Assembly (NCBI RefSeq): GCF_900156045.1
Contig: NZ_FTMX01000002.1
Location: 620,001 to 684,000, forward strand
Length of the DNA stretch: 64,000 nt
Direction: 5' to 3'
Source: Peribacillus simplex
Lineage (GTDB): Bacteria > Bacillota > Bacilli > Bacillales > DSM-1321
A program made the position numbers and the translations under genes. Below, one piece after another: positions 19,449-28,512 of this stretch; the first letter of the stretch is position 1, and the number at the start of each line of letters is the position of its first letter. The notes beneath the pieces are model-generated. The model was given only the letters and a program-made list of their open reading frames with translations, searched no databases and was not told the DNA's origin.

Positions 19449-20624
19449 CTATCTTTCAAATGTTCCTTTCACGACTGCTTGACCATCTTTGACCATGACC
19501 TGCCCCATCGCGATAACACTATTCATTTCTAAAGTTTTTTTCTTCATCAAGATGATATCGGCGTCCTTACCTACCGCAAGCTGCCCCTTTGTAGAAAGTT
19601 TTAAAATGTTTGCCGGATTTTCCGTCACAACTCGTATGGCATCGGCAATTGTCACTCCATCCTCGATGATCGCATCGACAACACAATCATATAAGGACAT
19701 GCATGTACCAATGTTCAAACCGCGCAGGTTACCGCCCCCATCGAAGTCAGGCAGGCTGGCTTGTCCATCTGAAGTTATGGTGATCTGCCCGATATCAACG
19801 CCTTCTTCCAGTGCCATTTTTATTGCTGTACTTGCTTTGACCTCGCCTTCTTCAAGGAACTTCTGGATCGTACTTGTCGTAAAATCGATATACCCCCCTT
19901 TTTTTGCATATTCCACACCTGCATAGAATAAATGCGGATTTCGGTTTATATGTGTAGGGTAGAATTGAGTGATCGGTATTTCCGTTGTCTCGACAACTTC
20001 TTCAATTACATGCAAATGATCCAGACTGTCGCCTACATGAATGTTGACGATACCGCTTTTCCCGGACAACAGACCTCCATTACGAGCCTGAGAGGCCAGT
20101 TTAGCAAGTTCAGCTGCAGTCGGCTGTGAAGAACGATGATCGGCAATGGCTATTTCGCCAACACCGATAATTTTATCCACAAGAATCAAATCATCTTCAA
20201 TCTTACCGGTTAACGTCTTGACTGGAACTTGATAGGAACCAGTTTGAACGAAACAGCTAATTCCTTCTTCTTCAAGCGCTCTCGCTTTAGCAAGCAGTGC
20301 TGGCATGGTCCTTGTCGTTCCATCTGTTCCGATGACCCCTACCAATGTCGTTATACCCGCTAAAGTCGCATCTGTTAATTGGATTTCTGGTGTCCTCGTT
20401 TTAAAGCCCCCTTCCCCACCTCCGCCGATAATATGTACGTGAGCATCTATAAAACCCGGAACCACAATTTGACCACTCGCATCAATCACTTTCATTTCAA
20501 CGAAATTGGCAGGTACATCAATCTTGTCCTCAATGAAGCCAATTTGCTTTCCAACCAAGAGGATATCTTTTTGGCCCATATATTCCGGACCATAAAGCTC
20601 CCCATTTTTAATAAGTGTGAGCAT
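19449..20624 (-). CDS. iadA: Isoaspartyl dipeptidase (beta-aspartyl peptidase)
   Basis: Hydrolyses isoaspartyl dipeptides arising from protein ageing. The 391-residue amidohydrolase matches IadA length. Metal ligands HVH are at residues 62 and 64, followed by the characteristic GGGGEGG. Further ligands sit in NIHVGDS and FYPTHINRN, with a late Asp in ITSDGQASLPDFDGGG. At the bridging position, residue 157, it has Glu (GVGEIAIADHRS) where Escherichia coli IadA has a carbamylated Lys. ATG 20624 follows GGGAGGGGAAACG. It appears monocistronic. Confidence 0.92.
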   Translation of the reverse strand: MLTLIKNGELYGPEYMGQKDILLVGKQIGFIEDKIDVPANFVEMKVIDASGQIVVPGFIDAHVHIIGGGGEGGFKTRTPEIQLTDATLAGITTLVGVIGTDGTTRTMPALLAKARALEEEGISCFVQTGSYQVPVKTLTGKIEDDLILVDKIIGVGEIAIADHRSSQPTAAELAKLASQARNGGLLSGKSGIVNIHVGDSLDHLHVIEEVVETTEIPITQFYPTHINRNPHLFYAGVEYAKKGGYIDFTTSTIQKFLEEGEVKASTAIKMALEEGVDIGQITITSDGQASLPDFDGGGNLRGLNIGTCMSLYDCVVDAIIEDGVTIADAIRVVTENPANILKLSTKGQLAVGKDADIILMKKKTLEMNSVIAMGQVMVKDGQAVVKGTFER

Positions 20625-20817
20625 TGTTCGTTTCCCCTCCCAAAATTGAAATTTTCAAATAGGTTTCAAAATCTTTCACTCGGGTAAATATACAACATGA
20701 CCCGCTAACAATTACATAAAAAAGACCAAACATACTTGTTCATTTTAAAAAGTTGTAGCTGAATTGACATCTTGATTATGCTTTTCAAAAAGTATAAAAA
20801 CAAAAGGAGTAAACGAC

Positions 20818-21126
20818 ATGAATAAAGTGATTTCTTCTGATATTAAAACAAATAAAAGATTATCCATGCGACAAATCATGAACCTATATCAAGTTACAAA
20901 AGAATTTAAAGGGAATATATATTTTATCTGCAACCATAAATTGGTCGATGCCAAGAAACTTTCGACTTTCGTATCCTTTGTGCTCATTCTTCAAGAGTGT
21001 GCAACCATGAAAGTCATACTTGAAGGCGAGAATGTACATGCCATGCTAGAAAAAGTACAGGCTATTTGTAAAGAAAACGATGAAAGTGCATTTGGTTTCC
21101 AATCGAACCAAACCGTCAATATTTAA
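20818..21126 (+). CDS. HPr-like domain protein lacking both phosphorylation sites
   Basis: A 102-residue protein that aligns by pattern with HPr/Crh. GNIYFICNHKLVDAKKLSTF corresponds to the HPr segment with VNLKSIMGV, and TMKVILEGENVHAMLEKVQ corresponds to the last strand and helix. The active-site His15 region (LHARP in HPr) reads LSMRQ here. The regulatory Ser46 position is Lys or nearby Leu. It therefore cannot carry out PTS phosphotransfer and, unlike Crh, cannot take HprK phosphate at the usual site. The RBS is AAAGGAG. It is followed by a 22-residue membrane peptide and a terminator. Confidence 0.6.
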   Translation: MNKVISSDIKTNKRLSMRQIMNLYQVTKEFKGNIYFICNHKLVDAKKLSTFVSFVLILQECATMKVILEGENVHAMLEKVQAICKENDESAFGFQSNQTVNI

Positions 21127-21164
21127 TAATAATTCCAACTACGTCATGAAGAGGGTGTATAGAT

Positions 21165-21233
21165 ATGAGAACCATTTTAATGGTGATAGGCGCAATCGTC
21201 GTAATCGGCATAATAGCAAATCTCATTTTTTAA
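21165..21233 (+). CDS. 22-aa single-pass membrane peptide
   Basis: ATG 21165 follows GAAGAGGGTG and opens a 23-codon frame: a short MRTILMVIG start, then an almost wholly hydrophobic helix ending NLIF. It is directly followed by a strong terminator and lies 38 bases after the HPr-like gene, so it is probably the second gene of that operon. Too short for similarity; called from RBS, hydrophobicity and placement. Confidence 0.5.
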   Translation: MRTILMVIGAIVVIGIIANLIF

Positions 21234-21241
21234 GAACGATG

Positions 21242-21272
21242 AAAGACTGTCAATTATTGACAGTCTTTTTTG
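21242..21272 (+). terminator. Intrinsic terminator
   Basis: AAAGACTGTCAA pairs with TTGACAGTCTTT around a 3-base loop, followed by a T run. Confidence 0.9.
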
Positions 21273-21318
21273 TTGATTGAATTAAGCAAATGCTTGTTCA
21301 TGCTCCCTTTCCTAAGAA

Positions 21319-23337
21319 TCACCACGGCAACTCCCAGTCCCTCCATTTATTCAAACCTTCCCGAATTTCATTTCCTTTATCAATCCAATATTGTCTCCTT
21401 TGCTCCTCTTCTTCTTTTGCCTTTTGCTCAGCTACTTGTGCCTTTTGCTCAGCTACTTGTGCCTGTTGTTCAGCTATAAGCGGACCGATATCTTGAGCTT
21501 TAAAGGATTGGGCGGCTTGATTCTGTATAGCTTGCGACATTATTTTTTGAAAGATGAGTGCACTTCCCTGACTGCTGTGTGTCGTTAGATAATGCTTTTC
21601 GTCCGTCTTATCATATCCAGCCCATACAGCACCGACCAGCGAAGGAGAATAACCGATGAACCATTGATCTTTAACCCCTGATATTCCTTCGATGGGAACT
21701 TGTGTGGAACCTGTTTTACCTGCTATTTCATAACCGGAAACAGCCGCGTTTTTCCCTGTGCCATATTCCACTGTTCCTAGCAGCATGGCATTCATTTTGT
21801 CGACGGCGCCTTCAGAGGTCACTTTGGTGCTTTTCTCTTTCCAGGCTGCCACCTCTTTCCCATCGGCATTTTCTATTCTTACAATGGCATGGGTTTCCAT
21901 CCTTTCCCCATCGTTGGCGAAAGCTGAAAAGGCTCCCGCCATCTGCAGCGGGGACACACCTTTTTTCATCCCCCCCAAAGCTATCGATAGGTTTCGATCA
22001 TCCTTTTCATATGGAATCCCAAACCGATCAAGTGAATCAAGCCCCTTATCGATGCCAATCTCATTTAATAGCCAAACCGTTGGTACATTCAAGGAATTCA
22101 TCACCGCTTCATACATGGGCACTTCTCCTTTATATACACCACTAAGGTTTGTTGGCTCATATTCACCGAAGCTCATTTTTTCATCCTTTAAAGGGTCAGT
22201 GATATCGTATCCCTCTTCAACCGCTGGCAAGTATACGACAAGCGGTTTAATCGATGAACCAGGAGATCTTGTCAGCTGGGTTGCCCGGTTATATCCCATG
22301 AATTGATGCTTACCTCTCCCACCGACAAGCGCCTTTATGCCCCCCGTTTCAGGATCAAGGAGGACAGATCCGCTTTGAACCAGTTCATCTGCACTTGTTC
22401 CCACTGGAAAATTGGCATCATTCGCATACACGGTTTCTGTGGCCTGCTGCATGGATTGGTCCAGTGTCGTGTAAATCTTGTAGCCCTTTGAAAGCAGCTC
22501 CTCAAGCTTAATTCCATATTTACTCGATGCTTCTGATAAAACATGATCGACAAAATAAGGATATTTACCTCTTAATGGATCGGTTTCCTTCTCCCCCATA
22601 AGAAGTGTCACCGAATCTTTTTTTGCAGCTGCTTCTTCATCTTTCGTCAAATAACCATGTTCCGCCATTCTCGAAAGAACCAAATCACGCCTCTTGACTG
22701 CCCCGTCTAAATTCTTGTATGGATCAAGTTTGGATGGCAAGTTAATGACACCCGCCAGCAAAGCTCCCTCGGCAACGGTCAATTCAGAGACCTCTTTGGA
22801 AAAATAAATATTTGCAGCCTTTTTGATGCCCCATGCCCCATGGCCAAAATAAACTTGATTCAAGTACATTTCCAGAATTTCATCTTTTGTATATTGATTT
22901 TCAACTTCCTGGGCTAGAAAAAACTCTTCTATCTTCCTCTTCAATGTTCGATTCGATTCCAGCATCGTGATTTTCACAAGCTGCTGGGTGAGAGTGCTCC
23001 CGCCTTCAACAACACTTCCAGCCTTCGCATTTTTAACCAAAGCCCGCATAATCCCTTGATAATCTATGCCGTGATGTTCATAAAAACGGTGATCCTCAAT
23101 GGAAACCACCGCTTGTTTCATATGTTCCGGTATTTCATCTATCGCAACCCCTTCGGATTTATTTGCAGTGATCGTACTGGCAAGGTTCCCATCCAGATCA
23201 TAGATTCCTGTCGGTTGCTGAAGACTATTTTCAAGATGACTTATATCCGCACCCTGCCTGAAATACAATAGTGAACCTGCGCCTAAAACCACAATCGCCA
23301 ATACTATAATTAGACCTAATTTCACTAACCCTTTCAT
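21319..23337 (-). CDS. Class A penicillin-binding protein (PbpG/PBP2d-like)
   Basis: A bifunctional peptidoglycan synthase of about 672 residues. An N-terminal signal anchor (MKGLVKLGLIIVLAIVVLG) is followed by the GT51 glycosyltransferase domain with catalytic Glu in SIEDHRFYEHHG, then GGSTLTQQLVK. The transpeptidase domain has SPGSSIKPL (SxxK), SLN and AGKTGS. The tail is a charged AEQ-rich helix. Overall length resembles B. subtilis PbpG, which acts in spore germ-cell-wall synthesis. Start 23337 follows GGGGGTACAA; an in-frame ATG at 23373 is possible. Monocistronic. Confidence 0.92.
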   Translation of the reverse strand: MKGLVKLGLIIVLAIVVLGAGSLLYFRQGADISHLENSLQQPTGIYDLDGNLASTITANKSEGVAIDEIPEHMKQAVVSIEDHRFYEHHGIDYQGIMRALVKNAKAGSVVEGGSTLTQQLVKITMLESNRTLKRKIEEFFLAQEVENQYTKDEILEMYLNQVYFGHGAWGIKKAANIYFSKEVSELTVAEGALLAGVINLPSKLDPYKNLDGAVKRRDLVLSRMAEHGYLTKDEEAAAKKDSVTLLMGEKETDPLRGKYPYFVDHVLSEASSKYGIKLEELLSKGYKIYTTLDQSMQQATETVYANDANFPVGTSADELVQSGSVLLDPETGGIKALVGGRGKHQFMGYNRATQLTRSPGSSIKPLVVYLPAVEEGYDITDPLKDEKMSFGEYEPTNLSGVYKGEVPMYEAVMNSLNVPTVWLLNEIGIDKGLDSLDRFGIPYEKDDRNLSIALGGMKKGVSPLQMAGAFSAFANDGERMETHAIVRIENADGKEVAAWKEKSTKVTSEGAVDKMNAMLLGTVEYGTGKNAAVSGYEIAGKTGSTQVPIEGISGVKDQWFIGYSPSLVGAVWAGYDKTDEKHYLTTHSSQGSALIFQKIMSQAIQNQAAQSFKAQDIGPLIAEQQAQVAEQKAQVAEQKAKEEEEQRRQYWIDKGNEIREGLNKWRDWELPW
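21421..21483 (-). repeat. 21-bp tandem repeat inside the PBP tail
   Basis: Two exact 21-bp units and a third degenerate one encode repeated AEQKAQV-type heptads in the C-terminal tail of the class A PBP. The unit is seven codons, so copy number can change without a frameshift and would lengthen a helical tail. Confidence 0.85.
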
Positions 23338-23599
23338 TTGTACCCCCATTTTTCCATCTGAGACATGTTTCATTAAAAATATTTTACCCTTTTTATTAAA
23401 GAAAACTCGCCGGTTTAATAAAAGGCATCCTTTTCTTGTAGAACTTACTCGCGAATTGGCATCCCTGCCTGATACCCCTTCATCGCCTGAGCATGCCAGC
23501 TAATGAAGGACCAGATTTCATCCTACCATTTTAACTATGCTCGTATCTATCCTTTACCCTTAAAAGGCAATCTATATACCGATTAAGGCGTGATGCCAT

Positions 23600-23624
23600 T
23601 TAAAAGTGGGTATAGCACTTTTAA
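23600..23624 (+). promoter_or_regulatory. Perfect hairpin upstream of uspA-like gene
   Basis: TTAAAAGTG and CACTTTTAA pair over 9 bp with a 7-base loop, ten bases upstream of the AAAGGGGAGAG RBS. No T run follows. It may be an operator or an mRNA stabilising hairpin. Confidence 0.45.
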
Positions 23625-23652
23625 GGTCTTATAAAGGGGAGAGATGATATTA

Positions 23653-24177
23653 ATGAAAGACTTAAAACATATTGTCGTCGCTTTTGATGGAAATGAAGAG
23701 AGTAAACGGGCCGTGGAATATGGAGCAATATTGAAAAAGGCCTTTCCAAAAGCCAAGTTGACAGTAGTACATGTCCTGAATGATAAGGTTGAACAACGTA
23801 TCATGGGAGACGCATCGGCTCCGGGGTTCGTACCTGCTGCCGGATTTTATGTGGATCCAGTCCAGACACATCCCGTTATTGAAGTCGATCAGCCAGGACC
23901 TCAAAAGGTAAATGACACCCCTTCTCCCGTCGAGAATAGCATTCAGAACGCAGAAAGGAATACGTTGAGATTGTTAAGTGAATGTCAAGTCGAGGGAAAA
24001 TTCGAAATATTGGAAGGGTATGCGCCAGATAGCGTATGTGCCTTTGCAGCAAGAACTTCAGCCGATCTTATCGTTGTCGGCAATAGCGCTAAAAGCGGTT
24101 TGGAAAAATTCTTCCTTGGCAGTACAAGTAGTTCCATTGCGAAAAACGCGCCCTGTTCGGTATTCATTGCAAAATGA
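23653..24177 (+). CDS. Universal stress protein, UspA family
   Basis: A 174-residue single Usp domain, soluble. The N-terminal strand KHIVVAFDGNEESKRA and the C-terminal nucleotide motif VVGNSAKSGLEKFFLGSTSSS match the ATP-binding Usp pattern G-x2-G-x9-G-S/T. A longer-than-usual loop in the middle (DPVQTHPVIEVDQPGPQKV) adds about 30 residues. ATG 23653 is chosen, nine bases after AAAGGGGAGAG; ATG 23644 touches the RBS. Its own terminator follows. Role: stress survival, mechanism not defined for the family. Confidence 0.9.
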   Translation: MKDLKHIVVAFDGNEESKRAVEYGAILKKAFPKAKLTVVHVLNDKVEQRIMGDASAPGFVPAAGFYVDPVQTHPVIEVDQPGPQKVNDTPSPVENSIQNAERNTLRLLSECQVEGKFEILEGYAPDSVCAFAARTSADLIVVGNSAKSGLEKFFLGSTSSSIAKNAPCSVFIAK

Positions 24178-24223
24178 AGATTGAGCGGGTACGCCCTGTA
24201 TGGCTCAAGTAAAGCATTCTCCG

Positions 24224-24259
24224 AAAAAGGCCGGATCCCTATAGAATCCGGCCTTTTTG
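24224..24259 (+). terminator. Intrinsic terminator of the Usp gene
   Basis: AAAAAGGCCGGAT pairs with ATCCGGCCTTTTT and ends in a T run. Confidence 0.92.
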
Positions 24260-24294
24260 TTAATAGGTTTTTTTCAATAATACATTTGGAGCAG

Positions 24295-24400
24295 CCGAAA
24301 AAACACCGGGGCACTAATATCTGCCCAAAACCACATCCTACACCAGTGCTAACTATCAGGTTCAAAGTGTCACTCTCAGCCATTTGGCTCCACTTACGGA
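24295..24400 (-). ncRNA. TPP riboswitch (THI element) with terminator, no gene downstream
   Basis: Read on the minus strand, this has the THI-box core: GGAGCCAAATGGCTGAGAG (CTGAGA at 24379-24374), then GAACCTGAT (24363-24355), then GCACTGGTGTAGGA ending near 24336. Just downstream GGGCA and TGCCC (24326-24309) form a hairpin followed by six T (24303-24298), a terminator-type expression platform. The next thing on this strand is the back of the convergent usp gene, so no coding target exists. Family call rests on the three conserved blocks in correct order; pairing of P1 is poor. Confidence 0.8.
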
Positions 24401-24610
24401 AGTATTTAATGTTCGATCATCGGTTAGAATATACTATTAGTTTCTACAAATGACAATTAAAGAAAAAGTACATATCATCTCAATTTGCCATTTCCATTTT
24501 ATGGCGGTATTCTTTCGTTTAACCAACTTCTTTACAGACCTTCATTACACCTGCCATTAACCAAGTTAGATGGCTAAATACGACAATTTTCTATAGGGGA
24601 GGGAATGGAT

Positions 24611-25498
24611 ATGGATAAACATTCGATTTCAGCTGAAAAAGGCGCCTACATAAGCATTGCCGCTTACATATTCTTGTCTGCTCTTAAATTGTCATTTGGT
24701 TATTTCGGTGATTCTAAAGGGCTTTGGGCTGATGGTTTAAATAATACGACCGATATCATCGCTTCCTTAGCCGTATTGATCGGTTTGAAAATATCAAAGA
24801 GACCTCCTGATGATAATCATTCATATGGTCATTTACGGGCGGAAACCGTAGCCTCGTTGGTAGCTGCCTTCATCATGATCACCGTGGGCCTCCAGGTAGT
24901 ATTCAGTGCCATTGAATCCTTCTTTCACCAAGATTCAACAACCGTTCCCAGTATGGTGACCGGTTATGTCGCTCTTTTCTCTGCAATTTTCATGTACGGA
25001 ATCTACCGTTATAACTTATCATTAAGTAAAAAGATCAACAGCTCTTCCATCTATGCAGTTGCACAGGATAATCGTTCCGATGCCCTTGTCAGTATTGGTG
25101 CTTTCATTGGAATAATCGGTTCTAAGATGGGAATTCCTTGGCTGGATGCGATAGCTGCAGCAGTCGTGGGGGTCATCATATGCAAAACGGCATGGGACAT
25201 CTTTCGTGATGCCTCCATCTCTTTAACTGATGGTTTCGACGAGCAGCTCCTGCAAAAGATCGGACAAACCATTATATTGACAGAAGGTGTTAAAGACATG
25301 AGTGAAATTAAAGCCCGGATGCATGGAAGTGAAATCCTGCTCGAAACTACCGTTCATGTTAACCCTCTTTTGACCGTCATTCAAGGTCATGATATTACGG
25401 TTAAAATCGAAGAAAATCTTTTGAAGGAATATAATATCCAGCATGCGATCGTTCACATCGAACCATATGCATTCAAAAAAAAAGGTAACCGACATTAA
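24611..25498 (+). CDS. Cation diffusion facilitator family transporter
   Basis: A 295-residue metal:proton antiporter with six predicted membrane helices. TM2 carries GLWADGLNNTTDI (the Asp metal-site pattern, here D then NN) and TM5 DNRSDALVSIGAF. The cytosolic C-terminal domain has RMHGSEILLETTVHVNP and VHIEP. It resembles the MntE/YeaB-like branch, which exports Mn or Fe rather than Zn; the branch call is tentative. ATG 24611 follows GGGGAGGG by seven bases. The gene is monocistronic with a terminator overlapping its last codons. It has no His-rich loop, unlike the CzcD at 58.6 kb. Confidence 0.88.
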   Translation: MDKHSISAEKGAYISIAAYIFLSALKLSFGYFGDSKGLWADGLNNTTDIIASLAVLIGLKISKRPPDDNHSYGHLRAETVASLVAAFIMITVGLQVVFSAIESFFHQDSTTVPSMVTGYVALFSAIFMYGIYRYNLSLSKKINSSSIYAVAQDNRSDALVSIGAFIGIIGSKMGIPWLDAIAAAVVGVIICKTAWDIFRDASISLTDGFDEQLLQKIGQTIILTEGVKDMSEIKARMHGSEILLETTVHVNPLLTVIQGHDITVKIEENLLKEYNIQHAIVHIEPYAFKKKGNRH

Positions 25499-25519
25499 CT
25501 TTGCGGATACCTTTTTTTG
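25484..25519 (+). terminator. Intrinsic terminator overlapping the CDF gene end
   Basis: GGTAACCG pairs with CGGATACC (one mismatch) and a run of seven T follows. The 5' arm lies in the last codons of the gene. Confidence 0.75.
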
Positions 25520-25597
25520 TTATTAATTCCTGTAATTACTGTAATAAAACTGTGTCAAAAAAAGGGATTTATTGATTGATTGCCGAATATTATCCAA

Positions 25598-25625
25598 TTG
25601 ACACATGTTAAAAGGACATTAATCT
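25598..25625 (+). promoter_or_regulatory. Candidate sigma-A promoter of the histidine kinase
   Basis: TTGACA, 16 bases, TAATCT. This lies about 110 bases before the kinase start in a gap with nothing else recognisable. Confidence 0.4.
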
Positions 25626-25733
25626 GTTATCATGAAATCAAGATGTAATTATTTTGATATTTTGTAACTTTATTCAAATAAAGCAATTTCTGGGTCAAAA
25701 GTAAATTCATTTTCCTACAGTATGGAGGGCAAA

Positions 25734-26843
25734 ATGGTATCTAATCGAGAAATGACCATTCACTTTTTATCTTCTCAAAAAAGCAGTATCATTTCCAAAT
25801 GGAAAGATGAGTTGCTGCATTTACCGGACGGATATCTTGGGTATTTTAAAGGAGAAGTGGAAAATATTTTCAATCTGCTAATGGATCAGCTTGGAAAATC
25901 GGATACTGAAATAGACGATGTACTGAAGGTCGTAGGGGGAAAAATTGCGTCTGATCGAGTTAATAAGCAATTGGATATGGAAAATTTCTTTTCCACTGCA
26001 ACCATCGGGAGATCCATCATCATAGAGCATGTTTTGAATTCCGAATCACCCAAAGAAGAAATATCGGATCTAATTAAGCAAGTAAACGTTTACTTCGATA
26101 AACTCATTCATTTTGCATTATCCCATTATACCGAGTTGAAAACGATGGAACTTGAAGAACGCTATCAATTCATAAGCCCAAACCATAAAGACCGTTTGAC
26201 ACTTCTTGGCCAAATGACCTCAAGCTTTGTCCATGAATTCAGAAATCCACTGACTTCCATCATGGGATTCATACAATTGTTACAGGCAGAACAACCTGAG
26301 ATAAAATACCTTGATATCATTTCGAAGGAATTGGATCAGCTCAATTACCGGATCACACAATTTCTTAATATTTCCAAAAAGGAAACTTCAGCATCACCAC
26401 CTGATCTATTTTCCATTGCTCAGCTTGTGAATGAGGTGATCGAATTTTTATATCCAAGCATTTTGGAAGTTAATGCTTCCATTACTTGTAATATTGCCGA
26501 GGATGCCGTAATTTCCGGTTCTAAAGAAGAATTCCGTCAAGTTTTACTTAATATCATATTAAATGCTCTTGATGTGGTTGCAGGGATGCCTTCCCCATCC
26601 ATTTACATTTCAGGCTCTGAATCACCACCCGGCATTCTTACTTTAAATATATCGAACAATGGGCCGAAGATACCTGATGACGTCTTGCCGAATATATTCG
26701 AACCATTCATCACCACAAAAAAAAGAGGAACGGGATTGGGATTATTCGTCTGTAAAGAAATCGTTTTAAAGCATCAAGGAACCTTATCCTGTCACTCTAC
26801 CGATTTCCTTACGACCTTTTCCATACAATTAAAAACTAAATAA
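25734..26843 (+). CDS. Orphan sensor histidine kinase (sporulation-kinase type)
   Basis: A 369-residue soluble kinase without membrane segments. The N-terminal ~150 residues form a helical RsbR-like or 'histidine kinase N-terminal' sensing domain. The H box is SFVHEFRNPLTSIMGF, followed by the N box NIILNALDV and the FEPFITTKKRGTGLGL ATP-lid motif. No response regulator gene is adjacent, as with Bacillus sporulation kinases that feed phosphate to Spo0F. ATG 25734 is preferred as GGAGGG lies just upstream. Role in sporulation phosphorelay is inference. Confidence 0.85.
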   Translation: MVSNREMTIHFLSSQKSSIISKWKDELLHLPDGYLGYFKGEVENIFNLLMDQLGKSDTEIDDVLKVVGGKIASDRVNKQLDMENFFSTATIGRSIIIEHVLNSESPKEEISDLIKQVNVYFDKLIHFALSHYTELKTMELEERYQFISPNHKDRLTLLGQMTSSFVHEFRNPLTSIMGFIQLLQAEQPEIKYLDIISKELDQLNYRITQFLNISKKETSASPPDLFSIAQLVNEVIEFLYPSILEVNASITCNIAEDAVISGSKEEFRQVLLNIILNALDVVAGMPSPSIYISGSESPPGILTLNISNNGPKIPDDVLPNIFEPFITTKKRGTGLGLFVCKEIVLKHQGTLSCHSTDFLTTFSIQLKTK

Positions 26844-27124
26844 TGGATAAATATCCTTTTTTCCTTAGGTTTTTAGTGTGAAATTTTTGACTGATTGACG
26901 TCCAGTTACTTATACTAATAGGTAGGTTCCACTACTAATCGAGGTGAATGATCCTATAGATTGAAAATAAAAACCAGAGAAATTTTCATACGAGATAGAC
27001 GAGACTTATTTTTCATCTAACATTTTATATTCTAATATCATTTCATTCATAATTGGTTTTGGGAGGTGACTGGGATAATTAAATCGTTCTCAACATATGG
27101 CGATTCAATTAAGTCCCACACTAA
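26844..27124 (+). promoter_or_regulatory. Leader of the first CNNM-like gene
   Basis: This 281-base gap has no full gene. A GGGAGGTG sequence at 27061 lies about 60 bases upstream of the TTG start, far too distant to serve it. GTG 27066 opens a 23-residue frame that ends at a TAA overlapping the CNNM start. The leader of the paralogue at 31557 has a similar GGAGGTG followed by CGTCTCGAAGGCGAG. The shared pattern hints at a leader peptide or RNA element. Confidence 0.35.
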
Positions 27125-28456
27125 TTGGACATATTAAGTTTTTTATTTGTCATTATTTTAATTGCTTTAACCGCCTTTTTTGTAGCTTCGGAATTTTCGA
27201 TCATAAGGGTTCGCAGCTCTCGGATCGATCAATTGATTGAAGAGGGAAACAAAAAAGCCATTGCGGCAAAGAAGGTTACATCCGATCTTGATGAGTACCT
27301 ATCCGCGACACAGCTTGGAATTACCGTAACTGCCCTTGGATTGGGGTGGCTAGGACAACCGACCGTCCTCAAATTGGTTGGGCCTTTATTCAATGCATTG
27401 AACATCCCTCAAGAAGTCACAAGCATTCTGACTTTCGTTATTTCATTTTCCCTGATTACGTTCCTGAATGTGGTTGTAGGTGAATTGGCTCCAAAGACGG
27501 TTGCTATCCAAAAGGCTGAGCAAGTGGCCTTGGCAATTGCCAGCCCGCTGATTTTTTTCCATAAAATAGCCTTTCCCTTCATTTGGGCATTGAATCATTC
27601 TTCCCGATTCGTTGTCGGATTATTTGGCTTTAAGCCAGCATCGGAAAGCGAAATAGCCCATACGGAAGAAGAATTACGTTTCATCCTGTCAGATAGCTAT
27701 AAAAGCGGAGAAATTAACCAGTCGGAATTTAAATATGTAAATAACATCTTTGAGTTCGATGATCGGGTTGCCAAAGAAATCATGGTTCCAAGGACAGAAA
27801 TCATGACCATATCCAAAGATGAAACGGTACAGGAATTCGTCGATGTGGCCAAATTGGAAAAATACACTCGATATCCTGTTGTCGAAGGTGATAAAGACCA
27901 TGTCATCGGCTTAGTGAACTTAAAGGAAGTTTTCTCGGATCTGATTAAGAACCGGGAAATCCATATCAAAGCGATTGAAAATTACGCTCGTCCGATCATT
28001 CGGGTGATGGAAAATATACCAATTCACGATTTACTGTTAAAAATGCAAAAAGAACGCATTCATATGGCCATTTTGATGGATGAATACGGCGGAACTTCCG
28101 GACTTGTCACTGTCGAGGATATCCTCGAGGAAATCGTTGGGGAAATTCGTGATGAATTCGATATCGATGAAGTTGCCTCGATCAGGAAAATTAAAGAGGG
28201 ACATTATATTTTAGACTCTAAACTTCTTGTAAAGGAAGTGAATGATCTACTTGGCATTCACTTAGAAGAAGATGATGTCGATACTATAGGCGGATGGGTC
28301 CTTACTGAAAATTATGATGTGAAGGTAGGGGACATCATGGAAAAAGACGGATTCTGCTTTAAAGTGATTGAAATGGAAGATCACGCCATTCGTTCTATTG
28401 AGGTCACAAAAAAGGTCGTACAGCTTCCTCTGGAAGAAGACCTTCCTCAAGGATAA
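27125..28456 (+). CDS. CNNM/HlyC-CorC family transporter (hemolysin-like), first copy
   Basis: A 443-residue membrane protein. An N-terminal DUF21/CNNM domain with about four helices contains [16 protein letters not shown]. Next come a CBS pair ([11 protein letters not shown] to [16 protein letters not shown]) and a C-terminal CorC_HlyC domain (DTIGGWVLT). Relatives export Mg or Na/Co. The TTG start aligns exactly with its paralogue at 31557, but no Shine-Dalgarno sequence lies before it, which is odd in this genome. Strong terminator after. The old name hemolysin is misleading. Confidence 0.9.
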   Translation: MDILSFLFVIILIALTAFFVASEFSIIRVRSSRIDQLIEEGNKKAIAAKKVTSDLDEYLSATQLGITVTALGLGWLGQPTVLKLVGPLFNALNIPQEVTSILTFVISFSLITFLNVVVGELAPKTVAIQKAEQVALAIASPLIFFHKIAFPFIWALNHSSRFVVGLFGFKPASESEIAHTEEELRFILSDSYKSGEINQSEFKYVNNIFEFDDRVAKEIMVPRTEIMTISKDETVQEFVDVAKLEKYTRYPVVEGDKDHVIGLVNLKEVFSDLIKNREIHIKAIENYARPIIRVMENIPIHDLLLKMQKERIHMAILMDEYGGTSGLVTVEDILEEIVGEIRDEFDIDEVASIRKIKEGHYILDSKLLVKEVNDLLGIHLEEDDVDTIGGWVLTENYDVKVGDIMEKDGFCFKVIEMEDHAIRSIEVTKKVVQLPLEEDLPQG

Positions 28457-28462
28457 TGATTA

Positions 28463-28506
28463 AAAAACAGCCACGTAAATAGTGTTTTTACGTGGCTGTT
28501 TTTTCG
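28463..28506. terminator. Bidirectional intrinsic terminator
   Basis: AACAGCCACGTAAA pairs with TTTACGTGGCTGTT with flanking A and T runs, between the CNNM gene and convergent dedA. Confidence 0.92.
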
Positions 28507-28512
28507 ATTTGT

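Noticed and set aside
23985..24383. 132-residue minus ORF downstream of the TPP riboswitch as its target gene
   Set aside because: It starts inside the aptamer, runs antisense to usp, has no RBS and no recognisable fold.
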